A stretch of DNA of 37,474 bases from a virus, in the IMG/VR virus record IMGVR_UViG_3300023118_000242, positions 1-37,474 of that record; one strand, given 5' to 3'. The notes beneath the pieces were generated by a model, which saw nothing but the letters and a program-made list of their open reading frames with translations, was not told where the DNA came from and ran no database searches. This document shows, piece by piece, positions 1 to 8,213 of the stretch. The translations under genes and the position numbers were made by a program. The first letter of the stretch is position 1. The number at the start of each line of letters is the position of its first letter.

Positions 1-735
1 ATGGACAAGATAGAAAACCCGGCAGCTAAGCTTCTGGTTATTGTGGAGGCGCTGCGAAAGCAGAGTGGAGACCTGTCAACGCTGCAAGCCGTCGCAGCAG
101 TATTCGAAATTGAGCCGTCCCACGCGATTGCGGTTTCCAGAAAACTGATTGAAATTGCGGACCTTTGCCAAATTGCAAAACTAGCAACGAAAAAACATAT
201 TTTCGGCAACACAGAAATCTACTTAGCGCCGTTCACTACCTTTGAGTCCTTCATACTCAACATTAATCTTGCATCCCTCTGGAAACATTACGCTCCCAAG
301 CTGAACGGCACGCTGGTCACTGAGCTGACATTCGCCGATCACTTCCTTGAAAATGCGATAGAAAGCGCAAGCTCGGAAAAATCATTGGTAGCTATTGACT
401 TAATCTCCAAGCTTGATCAACTCCTTGAGGACTGCCTCCAGTCTGACCTTGCTCCTGAGATTCAAGATCTGTTTGCCAGCTACCTTCAAAAGCTCCGCTC
501 GGCGTTGATCGACTATAGAATCTATGGCGATGACGCATTGCAAAAAATATTAGATGAAACTGTTGGCTCGATTCATCGTCACAGCGCTGAAATAAAGACT
601 CAATCAGACAAGGGCAAGCGGTTTGTCGGCTACGTTTTTGAAGCGATCGGAAAGATGAATGACCTAGTTTCCTCTCCCGATAGCGTTAAAGCGTTGGCGG
701 CAACCGCAGTCTATTTTTTGCCGATACTGAGCTAG
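1..735 (+). CDS. Hypothetical protein, 244 aa, accessory gene at the left end of the element
   Basis: I do not recognise this family. The protein is soluble-looking and mostly helical, with no signal peptide or clear membrane span; the last ~15 residues are hydrophobic but short. The N-terminal ~65 residues could hold a winged-helix-like fold (alternating helices and a short turn), but no motif is decisive. The coding sequence is visibly more AT-rich than the prophage structural genes, like the ParA-like gene at the other end, so I read it as a cargo (moron) gene. The window starts exactly at its ATG, so no promoter or ribosome binding site can be judged. It has no partner gene in an obvious operon; 540 bases of non-coding DNA follow it. 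Confidence 0.6.
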   Translation: MDKIENPAAKLLVIVEALRKQSGDLSTLQAVAAVFEIEPSHAIAVSRKLIEIADLCQIAKLATKKHIFGNTEIYLAPFTTFESFILNINLASLWKHYAPKLNGTLVTELTFADHFLENAIESASSEKSLVAIDLISKLDQLLEDCLQSDLAPEIQDLFASYLQKLRSALIDYRIYGDDALQKILDETVGSIHRHSAEIKTQSDKGKRFVGYVFEAIGKMNDLVSSPDSVKALAATAVYFLPILS

Positions 736-1176
736 TGCGGCGCGGTGCATACCCCTGTTGAAGCTCGATGGCATAGGTCTCCATTCCTAGCTAGCATCCG
801 CCGACATTTGTTTTGACACGGTATTGCAGCAGTATGGGCTGGAGAAGCGCGCAGGGCACGTTATTCGGACATTTCAGAAGATATATGCCTAAAACTCTTA
901 TGCAAGATAGCGCCTGTCTTGGCCAATGAAACCGAGTTAGGCAGAGGTAGTATTAGACAGAATTTTCAGCGGTTCGCGGTGGATTCCTGATCACAGGGTC
1001 AATTTTGAGAACTGTTTAGCGAGGTTGCTGTCAGATGTTAGGAATGGCTTCATCAAGGCATTCAGACACCGAAATTTCGGCCGATACACTCTGTGTGGAG
1101 AGCAGACAAATGACGAACGGGCTTCCCGATAGTTATTTTTCATTGACTTCATGCGTTGACATATGAAGAATCGCCC
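736..1176. other. Non-coding stretch between the first gene and the toxin module
   Basis: No convincing gene is visible on either strand. It contains a 12-base perfect palindrome, CCGAAATTTCGG, at 1069-1080 and a TTGACA hexamer at 1156-1161 that could be the -35 of a promoter for the downstream toxin module, although no good -10 is found 16-18 bases later. Base composition is lower in GC than the prophage body. Confidence 0.4.
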
Positions 1177-1177
1177 T

Positions 1178-1211
1178 CCACTTTAAGTGGACCGTAAATT
1201 ACGTTTTACGG
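1178..1211 (+). promoter_or_regulatory. Two tandem perfect palindromes upstream of the Doc-like module (operator candidate)
   Basis: CCACTT-T-AAGTGG (1178-1190) is a 6-base-arm palindrome. It is followed one base later by CCGTAAA-TTACGT-TTTACGG (1192-1211), with 7-base arms. Neither is followed by a T-run, so they are unlikely to be terminators. Their position 66 bases upstream of the first toxin-module gene fits the operator of an autoregulated toxin-antitoxin operon; the regulator is not identified. Confidence 0.45.
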
Positions 1212-1276
1212 AGCATGAAGACCATTTCTAGACCAGTTATGGCATTCCCCGGCACCGCCGGGACGAGGAGAAAACC

Positions 1277-1447
1277 GTGGGACACGCACTGAAAAAAACC
1301 GATCGCATCTACATCCCGCAGCGCGACAAATCGCGCGTGGCGGAACCACGTTCGGCTGAAGGCGTATACCAGGCTCAAATCGAAAAGGCCTTCTGCACAG
1401 CATTCCTTCGTTATGAAAAGGCTTTTGAGGCTCTCGCGAAGGTCTAA
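1277..1447 (+). CDS. Small protein (56 aa), putative antitoxin partner of the Doc-like toxin
   Basis: The frame opens with GTG at 1277, eight bases after a strong Shine-Dalgarno (GGACGAGGAG, 1261-1270), and stops at 1447, three bases before the toxin start. The product is basic in its first half and helical in its second. It resembles neither Phd (AbrB/Phd fold) nor a class I Fic antitoxin with an S/T-x-x-x-E-G motif as far as I can see. Its role is inferred only from being a small gene directly upstream of and nearly touching a Doc-type toxin. A 25-codon frame starting at ATG 1215 overlaps its beginning and could be a leader peptide or chance. Confidence 0.55.
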   Translation: MGHALKKTDRIYIPQRDKSRVAEPRSAEGVYQAQIEKAFCTAFLRYEKAFEALAKV

Positions 1448-1450
1448 TTT

Positions 1451-1954
1451 GTGTCGACAATGGAGCCGTCTGCGCTAAGCGAGCATCTGGAGGGGATTCG
1501 CTATCTCACTCCAGATGCCCTCATATGGATCAACAAACGGCTAATTTTAGCGCAAACCCCAGCGGAGCCGTTGGGTGTCCTCAGTGAAGAACTTCTTCAC
1601 TCCTCACAGGCAAGGCCTGCGACTCATAGGTACTACAATCAGACAAACGATATGTTTTGTCTTGCTGCTGTCCTTATGGAAAGTCTCATCAAAAACCACT
1701 GCTTTGCGAACGCCAATAAGCGAACTGCGGCAGCAGCTGGGTATATTTTTCTCCTGCTGAATGGTTACGAGCTAACCGCACCTAGCGACGAATTTGTCGA
1801 CATTATGGTTGGCGTCGCAACTCACGAGTACAGCGTTGAAGACCTTGAAAACTGGCTTGCTCATTGGTCGCGGGATTTTGATGCCGCCGACCTTGATGGC
1901 CCAAATGACTACATAGCAATGTTCGGGCATTTGACAGTCAAACCAGCCTGCTAA
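1451..1954 (+). CDS. doc: Fic/Doc-family toxin, Doc type
   Basis: The central motif HCFANANKRTAAA matches the Doc variant of the Fic motif (HxFxxANKRT); the catalytic His is followed by Asn-Lys-Arg-Thr instead of the Gly-Asn-Gly-Arg of AMPylating Fic proteins. Doc of phage P1 phosphorylates elongation factor EF-Tu and arrests translation, so the same reaction is the first hypothesis here. The length (167 aa) is a little longer than P1 Doc (~126 aa), with an N-terminal extension. GTG 1451 is chosen because AAGG at 1439-1442 lies 8 bases upstream; ATG 1460 in the same frame is the alternative. It is translationally adjacent to the small gene at 1277-1447 and convergent with the spanin genes, 37 bases away. 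The module probably acts as prophage stabilisation or phage exclusion (inference). Confidence 0.8.
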   Translation: MSTMEPSALSEHLEGIRYLTPDALIWINKRLILAQTPAEPLGVLSEELLHSSQARPATHRYYNQTNDMFCLAAVLMESLIKNHCFANANKRTAAAAGYIFLLLNGYELTAPSDEFVDIMVGVATHEYSVEDLENWLAHWSRDFDAADLDGPNDYIAMFGHLTVKPAC

Positions 1955-1991
1955 CCGACCCTCCACGGCGCTCTGCCGAACGAACACCAAC

Positions 1992-2249
1992 CTACTGACA
2001 CGCAACAACCGCCGCCGCCAGCTGACGCTCATAGCCGACCCGCTGCCGTCGCTCGGCCAGCAAAGCCCGCACCTTCACTTCCAGGCTGTCGGACTTCCTC
2101 AGGCCCTGCGCCGCCCACGGCGGTACCGCCACCGTCCTCGTCTTGCACGGAACCTGTACCGGAACTTCCACCCGGACAGTGCGCATCTCGGGCTCCCTGC
2201 CCGCGCACCCAGCTAGCACCATGACCAGCATCACCAGTAGCAGCTTCAT
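1992..2249 (-). CDS. Rz1: Outer-membrane spanin lipoprotein (Rz1/LysC-like)
   Basis: The 85-residue product begins with a short hydrophobic signal sequence ending in the lipobox L-A-G-C (Cys15), which predicts cleavage and lipidation by signal peptidase II and attachment to the inner leaflet of the outer membrane. A short Pro/Val-rich stretch follows, as in Rz1 proteins. It overlaps the end of the upstream spanin gene by four bases (ATGA), so the pair is translationally coupled. With the inner-membrane partner it would fuse inner and outer membranes in the last step of lysis. It is the last gene of the late operon and faces the Doc-like gene tail to tail. Confidence 0.75.
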   Translation of the reverse strand: MKLLLVMLVMVLAGCAGREPEMRTVRVEVPVQVPCKTRTVAVPPWAAQGLRKSDSLEVKVRALLAERRQRVGYERQLAAAVVACQ

Positions 2250-2617
2250 AGTCCCAACTCCTGATCGATGATCGAAGCGGCAGCCTGGGCCGGATCACCG
2301 CCAATCCGCTCCCGCAATAGCTGATTGGCTGCGGCGTAGTCTGGCTGAGCCTCTTGGCTGGCTTTCTCCTGTGCCAGCGCGGCATTCCGTTCCCGCAGTT
2401 GACCGGCCAGCACCAACTCACCGAGCTTCTGCCCCTGCTCCTGAGTTAGCGTGATCAGGTTGTCACGGGCAGCCTTAGCACTGACCAGATCGCCATTGGC
2501 CGCATCAAGCAGCGGCCGGTAATGGATCGCGGCGAGCCAGACCCCGGCGCCGGCTCCTACGAACAGCAGCAGCGCCACGACCAGTCCCAAGCCGATCAGC
2601 CTCTCCAGTGGCGTCAC
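2246..2617 (-). CDS. Rz: Inner-membrane spanin (Rz-like)
   Basis: The GTG start at 2617 overlaps the endolysin stop codon (GTGA), which is why I prefer it to an upstream in-frame ATG at 2722. The product (123 aa) has one N-terminal transmembrane segment (about residues 7-32, rich in Leu/Val/Ala/Gly) followed by a long Ala/Gln/Glu/Leu-rich helical region typical of the periplasmic coiled coil of Rz i-spanins. It lies between the endolysin and the lipoprotein gene, the classic order of a Gram-negative phage lysis cassette, although the holin gene is far away at 25054-25398. Confidence 0.75.
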   Translation of the reverse strand: MTPLERLIGLGLVVALLLFVGAGAGVWLAAIHYRPLLDAANGDLVSAKAARDNLITLTQEQGQKLGELVLAGQLRERNAALAQEKASQEAQPDYAAANQLLRERIGGDPAQAAASIIDQELGL

Positions 2618-3123
2618 GACATCACCCCGCCCGCCAGTCGGTATTGCTTCAGCAGATCCTCCAGTCGGTGTTCGCGCTGGCCATACCCGGCACCCGGCAG
2701 GCTGGCCCAAATGTTCCGGCATTTCGCGATAGCCGTCTCGATCCGCCCGGCAAGGACATCAGGCAGCGCCCGGCACTCGCGGATGTGCTGCATCGCCACC
2801 AGGTCCTGACTGATCGGGCTGAAGTCGGGCAGCTTGAGCAAGGCCTTATAATGCGGCCAGTCTTTCAGCATCTGCTGGTACCGGCCTGAGGCGTTGGACG
2901 TGAGCCCTTTGCTGTTGATTACCTTCGACTTGCGACCATTTTCGAAAGGATGTCGCGAGTATTCAGTGAACAGCTCAAGCTCGCCATCAATACCCGTCAC
3001 AATGACGTTGTAACCATCGTCCGAGCGCTTGAGGTAGTCCGCCCCCAGTTCAGACCAAGCGAGCACATCAAGGAAGGCGGATATGTTGTGACCGCCGGCG
3101 GCGGCATCGGAAATACGCGGCAT
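2614..3123 (-). CDS. R: Endolysin, lambda R-like lytic transglycosylase (GH104)
   Basis: The product (169 aa) aligns by eye over its whole length with lambda R. Shared blocks are FLDVLAWSE near the start (catalytic Glu), YNVIVTG...GELELFTEYSRHP, S-x-A-S/A-G-R-Y-Q, FSPISQDLVAMQHI, RECRALP, and CRNIWASLPGAGYGQREH. Lambda R cleaves the MurNAc-GlcNAc bond of peptidoglycan, forming 1,6-anhydro products. No signal peptide is present, so it should wait in the cytoplasm for the holin. ATG 3123 is preceded by GGAG at a good distance; an in-frame upstream ATG (3153) lies within the terminator and is less likely. It overlaps the next gene by four bases. Confidence 0.9.
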   Translation of the reverse strand: MPRISDAAAGGHNISAFLDVLAWSELGADYLKRSDDGYNVIVTGIDGELELFTEYSRHPFENGRKSKVINSKGLTSNASGRYQQMLKDWPHYKALLKLPDFSPISQDLVAMQHIRECRALPDVLAGRIETAIAKCRNIWASLPGAGYGQREHRLEDLLKQYRLAGGVMS

Positions 3124-3138
3124 ACTTTTCTCCAGACA

Positions 3139-3163
3139 ATAAAAAACCCGCACTAGGCGGGTT
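3139..3163 (-). terminator. Intrinsic terminator between tail fibre and lysis genes
   Basis: Read on the minus strand, AACCCGC-CTAGT-GCGGGTT is followed by TTTT, a 7-base-pair stem and T-run. It sits between the tail-fibre gene (ends 3199) and the endolysin gene (starts 3123), so it would attenuate lysis-gene expression. The same 19-mer occurs on the + strand at 36859-36877. Confidence 0.75.
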
Positions 3164-3198
3164 GTTGCGATCGCAGTAGCGAAGAGAGGCAGAGGAAC

Positions 3199-5751
3199 TT
3201 ACAAGGGCAACACCGCCAGACCTACCAGGCCGGTGGGCTGCGACGTCGCTGATGTGATGATGAGCTCATAAATGCTTCCCGCAGCGACGTCAGTTTGATT
3301 GCCGTTGGCCAAAGAAGCGCCGCTCGCGTTGGCAGAAATAGTCATTGAACCGATCAATGTCCGCGAAGGCCATTTGGCCCGGTAGACCTCGACTGACACG
3401 TCTTGGGCGATGATCTCTGTCAGAAACACCTGGAGGGTCGCACCATCAAACATTCTGACCGGGCAGTGGACAAAGCACCGTGCATCCTTGGCGTGTGGCA
3501 CAACACTGCGCTGAGCAAACACCGCCTCTTGAGCACGGGGGCTGGGCGCTGAGTCATCAAAGACGATGGCGCAGGCTTTGCCCGAATAGGCGGAGTAATC
3601 ACCTGACTTCAACAACCGAAATGTCCGTATGGCACTCGTACCATTGCGCGTAACAGTGAATCCCGAAAGGCTCAGGGTGGTATCGCTGCCGCCGCCAATC
3701 AACAGCTTGCCCGCCAAGACGCCCTCTATGTACTTGGTCGAAGGGCGCCCCTCAGCAGCATCCAATACCACGTCGATGTAACCGTTGCCGGAGCCACTCA
3801 CCCTGCCCATGAAAGCATCACGCGGGCGTATGCTCGCAAACTGGGCCATCAGGTAGGCATCGGTGGTTTTGGCACTGCTCGCCGCCTGGTAGATCTCGAT
3901 CTCACCAATGGCCGCCTGCATCAAAGAGGATGGGGCAACTCCGGTGAGACGAGTGTTTGTTCCAGACGCATTGGCGGTGTAGGTCAAAAAAGCTTGAGCA
4001 GCGATGCCGCCAATCGCCACATAAATAGGCTTGGTGGAGTCGACCTGTCTCAAGAAGTCGGCCAGCATCACAGAAAGATCGAAGTAGTTGGCTCCTATCC
4101 CGATCCACGAATCGACACGTAACACACGCTTGTAGGTGGGATTGTCACGGAAGTAATGCGGGTAGTAAGCCCAGGCGTCTCCCCCTATTGCCGCCGCGCG
4201 CAGATCTGCTTCAATCCGCCGAGATGCTTTGCCGGTCGCTTCTGGGGCAAGGACACCCACCAACGCATCCGCCAGACGCACATAACCTAGGCCGCTGGGA
4301 TGAACCAGGTCACCCAAAAACTTTAGCTCGGTCCCTGCCGTCAGCGTGGTGTTGGAGTCACCAAACACCAGGGGCCAGGTGTCGAACAAAATCGTACGGG
4401 GGAAACCTGCTCGTACAGCCAGGTACGCACCGCGCAGGCCTCGGTTCCACTTTTCGACCAGCGCTTGATCGGTGGCCAGGTCACTACCAAAGTTTGGATA
4501 CGCCGCTGCAGAAGGAAAACCTGCACTGGCCACGTACGGACGGGCTGTCATCGGATTGGGCATCCGTAACACGATCTCATCACCCGGAAATGCTGCGTTA
4601 ATTCGGGTGATGACCGCTCTCAGGCGCTGGGCGATGTAATCCGTAATCTCAGCTTGCGAGAGGTTGCCTACTGCGGCATTGAGAATGCAGTCGTTGATAC
4701 CGAAGCAGGACACCCAGACCACTTTGGCGGTCTGCTGAGCCCTCCACGCCAAAGCTGTCCCAAGGCTGATAGAACCCACCGGCTTATGCCCGTAGTAGTC
4801 CCATTCGGAAACAGCCCCCACTGAGTTGCTTTGAATCACGGGGGGCGCTACAGCGGGGTCATTGAGAAAACCGTTAAGGGTATAGCCAGAACCGCCGAAG
4901 TTGATCGTGCCCAGAACACCGGCAAACCGGCCACCATTCTTGCGGTGCAAATTGGTCAGGCGGTCAAAGCCGTATCCGGCCCCCTTCATCTGCTCAGTCG
5001 TGGAGTCGCCGCAGAAAATCAGGAGCTTCTGGTCGACAGTAAAATCGCCGAGGCCGCCCGATGCGCCAGCTCGTATCGCATCACCGACGTCTATTGCCCC
5101 TGCTCCCTGACCTGCAGGCTTAAAACGAAGCCATCCGGTTGGAATTCTGCCCTCTGCGTCTGCAATGGGCATCAGCCCCGGTGCAGGATTGAGAGACGCG
5201 GTACCGCCGGTGACAACGGCCACAGCGTTGTCGGCGCTGGACTTTGCTGAGGCTGCACTATCAGCGGCGTGATCGGCAGCATCCTCAGTTGCGTCTTTCT
5301 TATGGGTGATCTCGACCAGCGCGGTTTCGACGTACTGCGCCGCAGCCGTTGTCGAATTCACCGCTGAACTCAAGGCACTGGCAGCAGGATAGCGTTTTTG
5401 CTCAACCGCACTGCCGGCGACATTTTTGTACAGAATGATGTACTCAGAGGATTCTGGGCTGGGCACGCTGAAATAGCTGCCGTTGACAGTGCTTGCCAAG
5501 CCTGCTGCTGTAGAGGCGTACGTCATCGCCCCCGCCATCTGCGCAGCTACATCAACCAGCGCCGAGGTGACTTTGGCTTGTGACAACACAGCTTGCTTGG
5601 CGAGCGAGGGCACAGGACCCGATTCGGTTGGCACGTCCGTTGATGCATCACTGTGCACAACCGCGTGCTGTACTTGTGCCGAAGAAGTAGCAAGTTCAGC
5701 CGCCTCAGCCAACCGACCGGCATACGCCTCCAGAGCTGAAATATCAGTCAT
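3199..5751 (-). CDS. Tail fibre protein with SGNH/GDSL hydrolase domain
   Basis: The 850-residue protein starts with ~180 residues rich in Ala, Ser, Asp and Lys, typical of the helical/coiled trunk of a tail fibre. From about residue 243 it holds an SGNH hydrolase domain: block I IFCGDSTT (Ser near 250), a block III-like GIND (near 352), and block V DLVHPSG (Asp and His near 481 and 484). Such domains in tail fibres usually remove O-acetyl groups from lipopolysaccharide or capsule; the substrate here is unknown. The C-terminal ~340 residues are beta-rich with lectin-like sequence and may bind receptor. ATG 5751 is used because GGAG precedes it; the ATG follows an in-frame TTG. It is the last tail gene before the lysis cassette. 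Confidence 0.75.
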   Translation of the reverse strand: MTDISALEAYAGRLAEAAELATSSAQVQHAVVHSDASTDVPTESGPVPSLAKQAVLSQAKVTSALVDVAAQMAGAMTYASTAAGLASTVNGSYFSVPSPESSEYIILYKNVAGSAVEQKRYPAASALSSAVNSTTAAAQYVETALVEITHKKDATEDAADHAADSAASAKSSADNAVAVVTGGTASLNPAPGLMPIADAEGRIPTGWLRFKPAGQGAGAIDVGDAIRAGASGGLGDFTVDQKLLIFCGDSTTEQMKGAGYGFDRLTNLHRKNGGRFAGVLGTINFGGSGYTLNGFLNDPAVAPPVIQSNSVGAVSEWDYYGHKPVGSISLGTALAWRAQQTAKVVWVSCFGINDCILNAAVGNLSQAEITDYIAQRLRAVITRINAAFPGDEIVLRMPNPMTARPYVASAGFPSAAAYPNFGSDLATDQALVEKWNRGLRGAYLAVRAGFPRTILFDTWPLVFGDSNTTLTAGTELKFLGDLVHPSGLGYVRLADALVGVLAPEATGKASRRIEADLRAAAIGGDAWAYYPHYFRDNPTYKRVLRVDSWIGIGANYFDLSVMLADFLRQVDSTKPIYVAIGGIAAQAFLTYTANASGTNTRLTGVAPSSLMQAAIGEIEIYQAASSAKTTDAYLMAQFASIRPRDAFMGRVSGSGNGYIDVVLDAAEGRPSTKYIEGVLAGKLLIGGGSDTTLSLSGFTVTRNGTSAIRTFRLLKSGDYSAYSGKACAIVFDDSAPSPRAQEAVFAQRSVVPHAKDARCFVHCPVRMFDGATLQVFLTEIIAQDVSVEVYRAKWPSRTLIGSMTISANASGASLANGNQTDVAAGSIYELIITSATSQPTGLVGLAVLPL

Positions 5752-5792
5752 CAAAAATCTCCGAAAGAAAACTTATCAGGCGGGTGAAAGGC

Positions 5793-6533
5793 CTAGAAAC
5801 CGGGCGCCTTTCCTATCGCCCGCCAGTGAACCGTGACCCCGTAGTTCACCGTGTCGTTGAACAGGCGGTATTGGGTGTTGCTGATCGCATAAGCCCCCGC
5901 CGCGTTACCGTCACCGTCTGTGGCATTGGGGGATACTTTGTTGCCAAAACAGTTGTAGACCTCGGCAAAGGGTCTTGGGAAATCTATTGGCCCGCTCACC
6001 CCGTCGGCGCCTACACCACCCTGCCCCCACTGCTCTAATAGCCCCGTAGCGCTGTCCAGCTTCCATCCGTTCGCGCTCAACAACGCCGTGTTCTTGTTTT
6101 GCTTTTGGAGATCAAGGGTGTCCAGCGCAGCCTGGATAGTCTGATGCAGTGAGTTGAGGAGTGAATCTGTAGCCGTCTTGGTATAGGCATCGCCAATGCC
6201 ATAGCCGCCCAACGTGATGGCGTTGTTGGCCTTCCCGGACAACAGATAGTCGGTCTGATTTTTCGTGTAAGCATCAAGGATGCCGTACCCAGCTAAGGAC
6301 GTTGCCTTGACCGCGTAGTTGGCGATTGCTGCTTGAATCGCCTTGAGCACTTGAGCGTTATCCTCAACATCCAGGGCAGGTAGATACCCGAGGATCAAGT
6401 TGCACAGTTCCTCCTGGACGGCGTTCAACCATTCAGCCTTGATCGGGGTGGGGCTCACACCTCCCACGATGGTGCCGTAGCGAAACCGGCCAAGCGCCGA
6501 GACCAGATCGGTCCAACTGGAAATTCGCTGCAT
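5793..6533 (-). CDS. Tail fibre/tail collar protein with gp53-like C-terminal domain
   Basis: The product (246 aa) begins with a stretch common in baseplate-attached fibres (FRYGTIVGGVSPTPIKAEWLNAVQEEL), continues with two similar repeats containing GYGI-x-DAYTK, and ends with a domain resembling phage gp53-like tail-fibre C-termini (NGWKLDSATGLLEQWG...PFAEVYNCFGNKV). ATG 6533 lies one base after the stop of the preceding gene and is preceded by GAGGAG. It probably links the baseplate to, or acts beside, the large hydrolase-bearing fibre encoded next. The duplicated GYGI/DAYTK units suggest a trimeric shaft (inference). Confidence 0.7.
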   Translation of the reverse strand: MQRISSWTDLVSALGRFRYGTIVGGVSPTPIKAEWLNAVQEELCNLILGYLPALDVEDNAQVLKAIQAAIANYAVKATSLAGYGILDAYTKNQTDYLLSGKANNAITLGGYGIGDAYTKTATDSLLNSLHQTIQAALDTLDLQKQNKNTALLSANGWKLDSATGLLEQWGQGGVGADGVSGPIDFPRPFAEVYNCFGNKVSPNATDGDGNAAGAYAISNTQYRLFNDTVNYGVTVHWRAIGKAPGF

Positions 6534-6534
6534 G

Positions 6535-7179
6535 CTACAACTCCTCAAGGCCGGCGATCGCTGAGGGCATCACGTAATGGATCGCGTTAAAAAAGGTGTC
6601 AACCTGACTAAAAATGCCGTCGACGACTTCCTGTCCGAAACCCAACACCACGTCGGTGTATTCAGGGGCCTCCAGCTGCAGCCGGCAGTCCAGCGTGGCC
6701 GCTTCTGCAGTACCAAAGGCATCGATAGGTGCCGACGCCAGCCAACTCCAGGGCCAACCCTCGCCATACAGGAAATCTCCCGCATTGGTGGAGCCGACAC
6801 GTGCAGGTCGGAACTCATCAATGGTGACGCTGATGCCGGTCTGCGTAGCCATCCGCAGGTAGTACGCAAGCTGGGGCGCTCCGGTCGCGCTCATCTTGTT
6901 AAGCACCGCCTGACGGCGCTCCGCTACCGTCTGCGACCCCGGCACAACACAGGTGTCAGGAATACCCAGGTACTCTTCCCAGTCGGTTAAAAGTTGGGTA
7001 ACGCTGGCAGGATTGAGCTCAGCTTGAAGTCCATCCAGGGCAACATCAATGCGCCAGAATTCGGGAGCGAAGGCCGCGACCAGTGCCGCAATATCTGGCT
7101 GAAGTTCAATATCAAACGCCGGCCCCGGCGGCAGCAGCTGTTGCATTTGCTGCTTGTAGTCGTCTTCACTCAGAGCCAT
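6535..7179 (-). CDS. Mu gp48-like tail protein (DUF2313/YmfQ family)
   Basis: The 214-residue product starts with DDYKQQMQQLLPPGPAF, the hallmark opening of the YmfQ/Mu gp48 family, followed by a region with LTDWEEYLGIPD and RRQAVLNKMSATGAP, also conserved in that family. In Mu-like phages this protein is part of the outer baseplate between the gp47 wedge and the tail fibre. It overlaps the upstream gp47-like gene by ten bases and is followed directly by a fibre gene, the standard Mu gene order. Confidence 0.8.
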   Translation of the reverse strand: MALSEDDYKQQMQQLLPPGPAFDIELQPDIAALVAAFAPEFWRIDVALDGLQAELNPASVTQLLTDWEEYLGIPDTCVVPGSQTVAERRQAVLNKMSATGAPQLAYYLRMATQTGISVTIDEFRPARVGSTNAGDFLYGEGWPWSWLASAPIDAFGTAEAATLDCRLQLEAPEYTDVVLGFGQEVVDGIFSQVDTFFNAIHYVMPSAIAGLEEL

Positions 7180-8213
7180 GTGATCACCCCAAGTGAGCCG
7201 ACTTCGTTATTGGCGATGACCACACCGGCAGTGGGAAACGTCAGCACATGATCGGTCTCGCCGGCGGTGTTGCCGATCACTCCACTGATATGGGAAAGCG
7301 GCAGGGTAGAGTTGGATCCCGCTTCATCATTGATCAGCGCTGCCAATGATTGCGTTACCGCCGTACGCAGCGCAGTACTATCAGGCGTCAACTTAATCGA
7401 GAAGTTGAGCACCCGATCGATCGGTGCGAAGGCGTAGACCTCAGCGGTAACCGGGCGCCTGGCATCCAAATGGGCCTGAACCTCTGCCACCTGGGCAGGC
7501 GTGGGGAAAATGCTCACATCCGCGTCACGGACAAAGGTCAGGCCAAATGTGCCCGGCCCCATCCAGCGCGGCAGAGCCCAGGCCCGAGTCACCCCCGGCA
7601 CCTCCAAGGCCCATTCAACAAAGTCCGCACCGTTCCCCACCTTGCTCGGGTTCTTGAACGCCTGCCGTACCCTGGACCGCAACGCCTCTACCGTTTCCTG
7701 ATCGGTTCCACCGACGATGCCATCGCCACCGATGGTGGCCGTGGAGTTGACGCCGATCACTGGAGAAACCGCCGTCAAGTTGCCCCCGGCAAGGTTTCCA
7801 ATCGTCCCGACATCATTGGACCTCACCGGCACAAGAGCGGAGCCGGCCACCAGAGTGGTGGTTTGCGAAACGGTATAGAGACGCCCATCCTCATACTGGT
7901 AGACGACGCCGGTGTCGACCAAGGCGCCAGACGCCCCGGTGACAGCAATCAGCCCCTTGGCAGCCACTGCATCTGTTCTGCCCTTCTCCAGCCGCCAGTC
8001 CGCCCAGCGCAGAAGGTTTTCTTCATCGCAGGTAGCCGGATGCGATTGCTTGGCGATCCATTGCTGGTAGCCGTACAGCTCGAAGGCGGTGCCGCTGTGT
8101 GCACGGGCAGCGGCCTTGGCGTCAGATCGGCGCAACGCATCGGGGGCGTTTCGCTCAAAGTCTGCCTCCGTGCGCGTAATCAGCGCAGGGAGTGTGGGGA
8201 TCTCATAAGGCAT
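7170..8213 (-). CDS. Baseplate J/gp47-like wedge protein
   Basis: The 347-residue protein has the baseplate J-like organisation: an N-terminal segment beginning PYEIPTLPALITRTEADF, a central beta-rich region, and the typical LRSRVRQAF...GNGADFVEWALEVPGVTRAWALP block. In Mu and P2 relatives it forms the wedge with the gp46/W protein and changes conformation during sheath contraction. It overlaps both neighbours by about 10 bases (gp46-like upstream, gp48-like downstream), fitting a translationally coupled baseplate operon. Length is close to Mu gp47. Confidence 0.9.
   Translation of the reverse strand: MPYEIPTLPALITRTEADFERNAPDALRRSDAKAAARAHSGTAFELYGYQQWIAKQSHPATCDEENLLRWADWRLEKGRTDAVAAKGLIAVTGASGALVDTGVVYQYEDGRLYTVSQTTTLVAGSALVPVRSNDVGTIGNLAGGNLTAVSPVIGVNSTATIGGDGIVGGTDQETVEALRSRVRQAFKNPSKVGNGADFVEWALEVPGVTRAWALPRWMGPGTFGLTFVRDADVSIFPTPAQVAEVQAHLDARRPVTAEVYAFAPIDRVLNFSIKLTPDSTALRTAVTQSLAALINDEAGSNSTLPLSHISGVIGNTAGETDHVLTFPTAGVVIANNEVGSLGVITWL

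Noticed and set aside
2029-2421. Minus strand frame embedded in the spanin genes
   Set aside because: It has no lipobox or membrane segment and an atypical composition; the separate lipoprotein gene already supplies the outer spanin.
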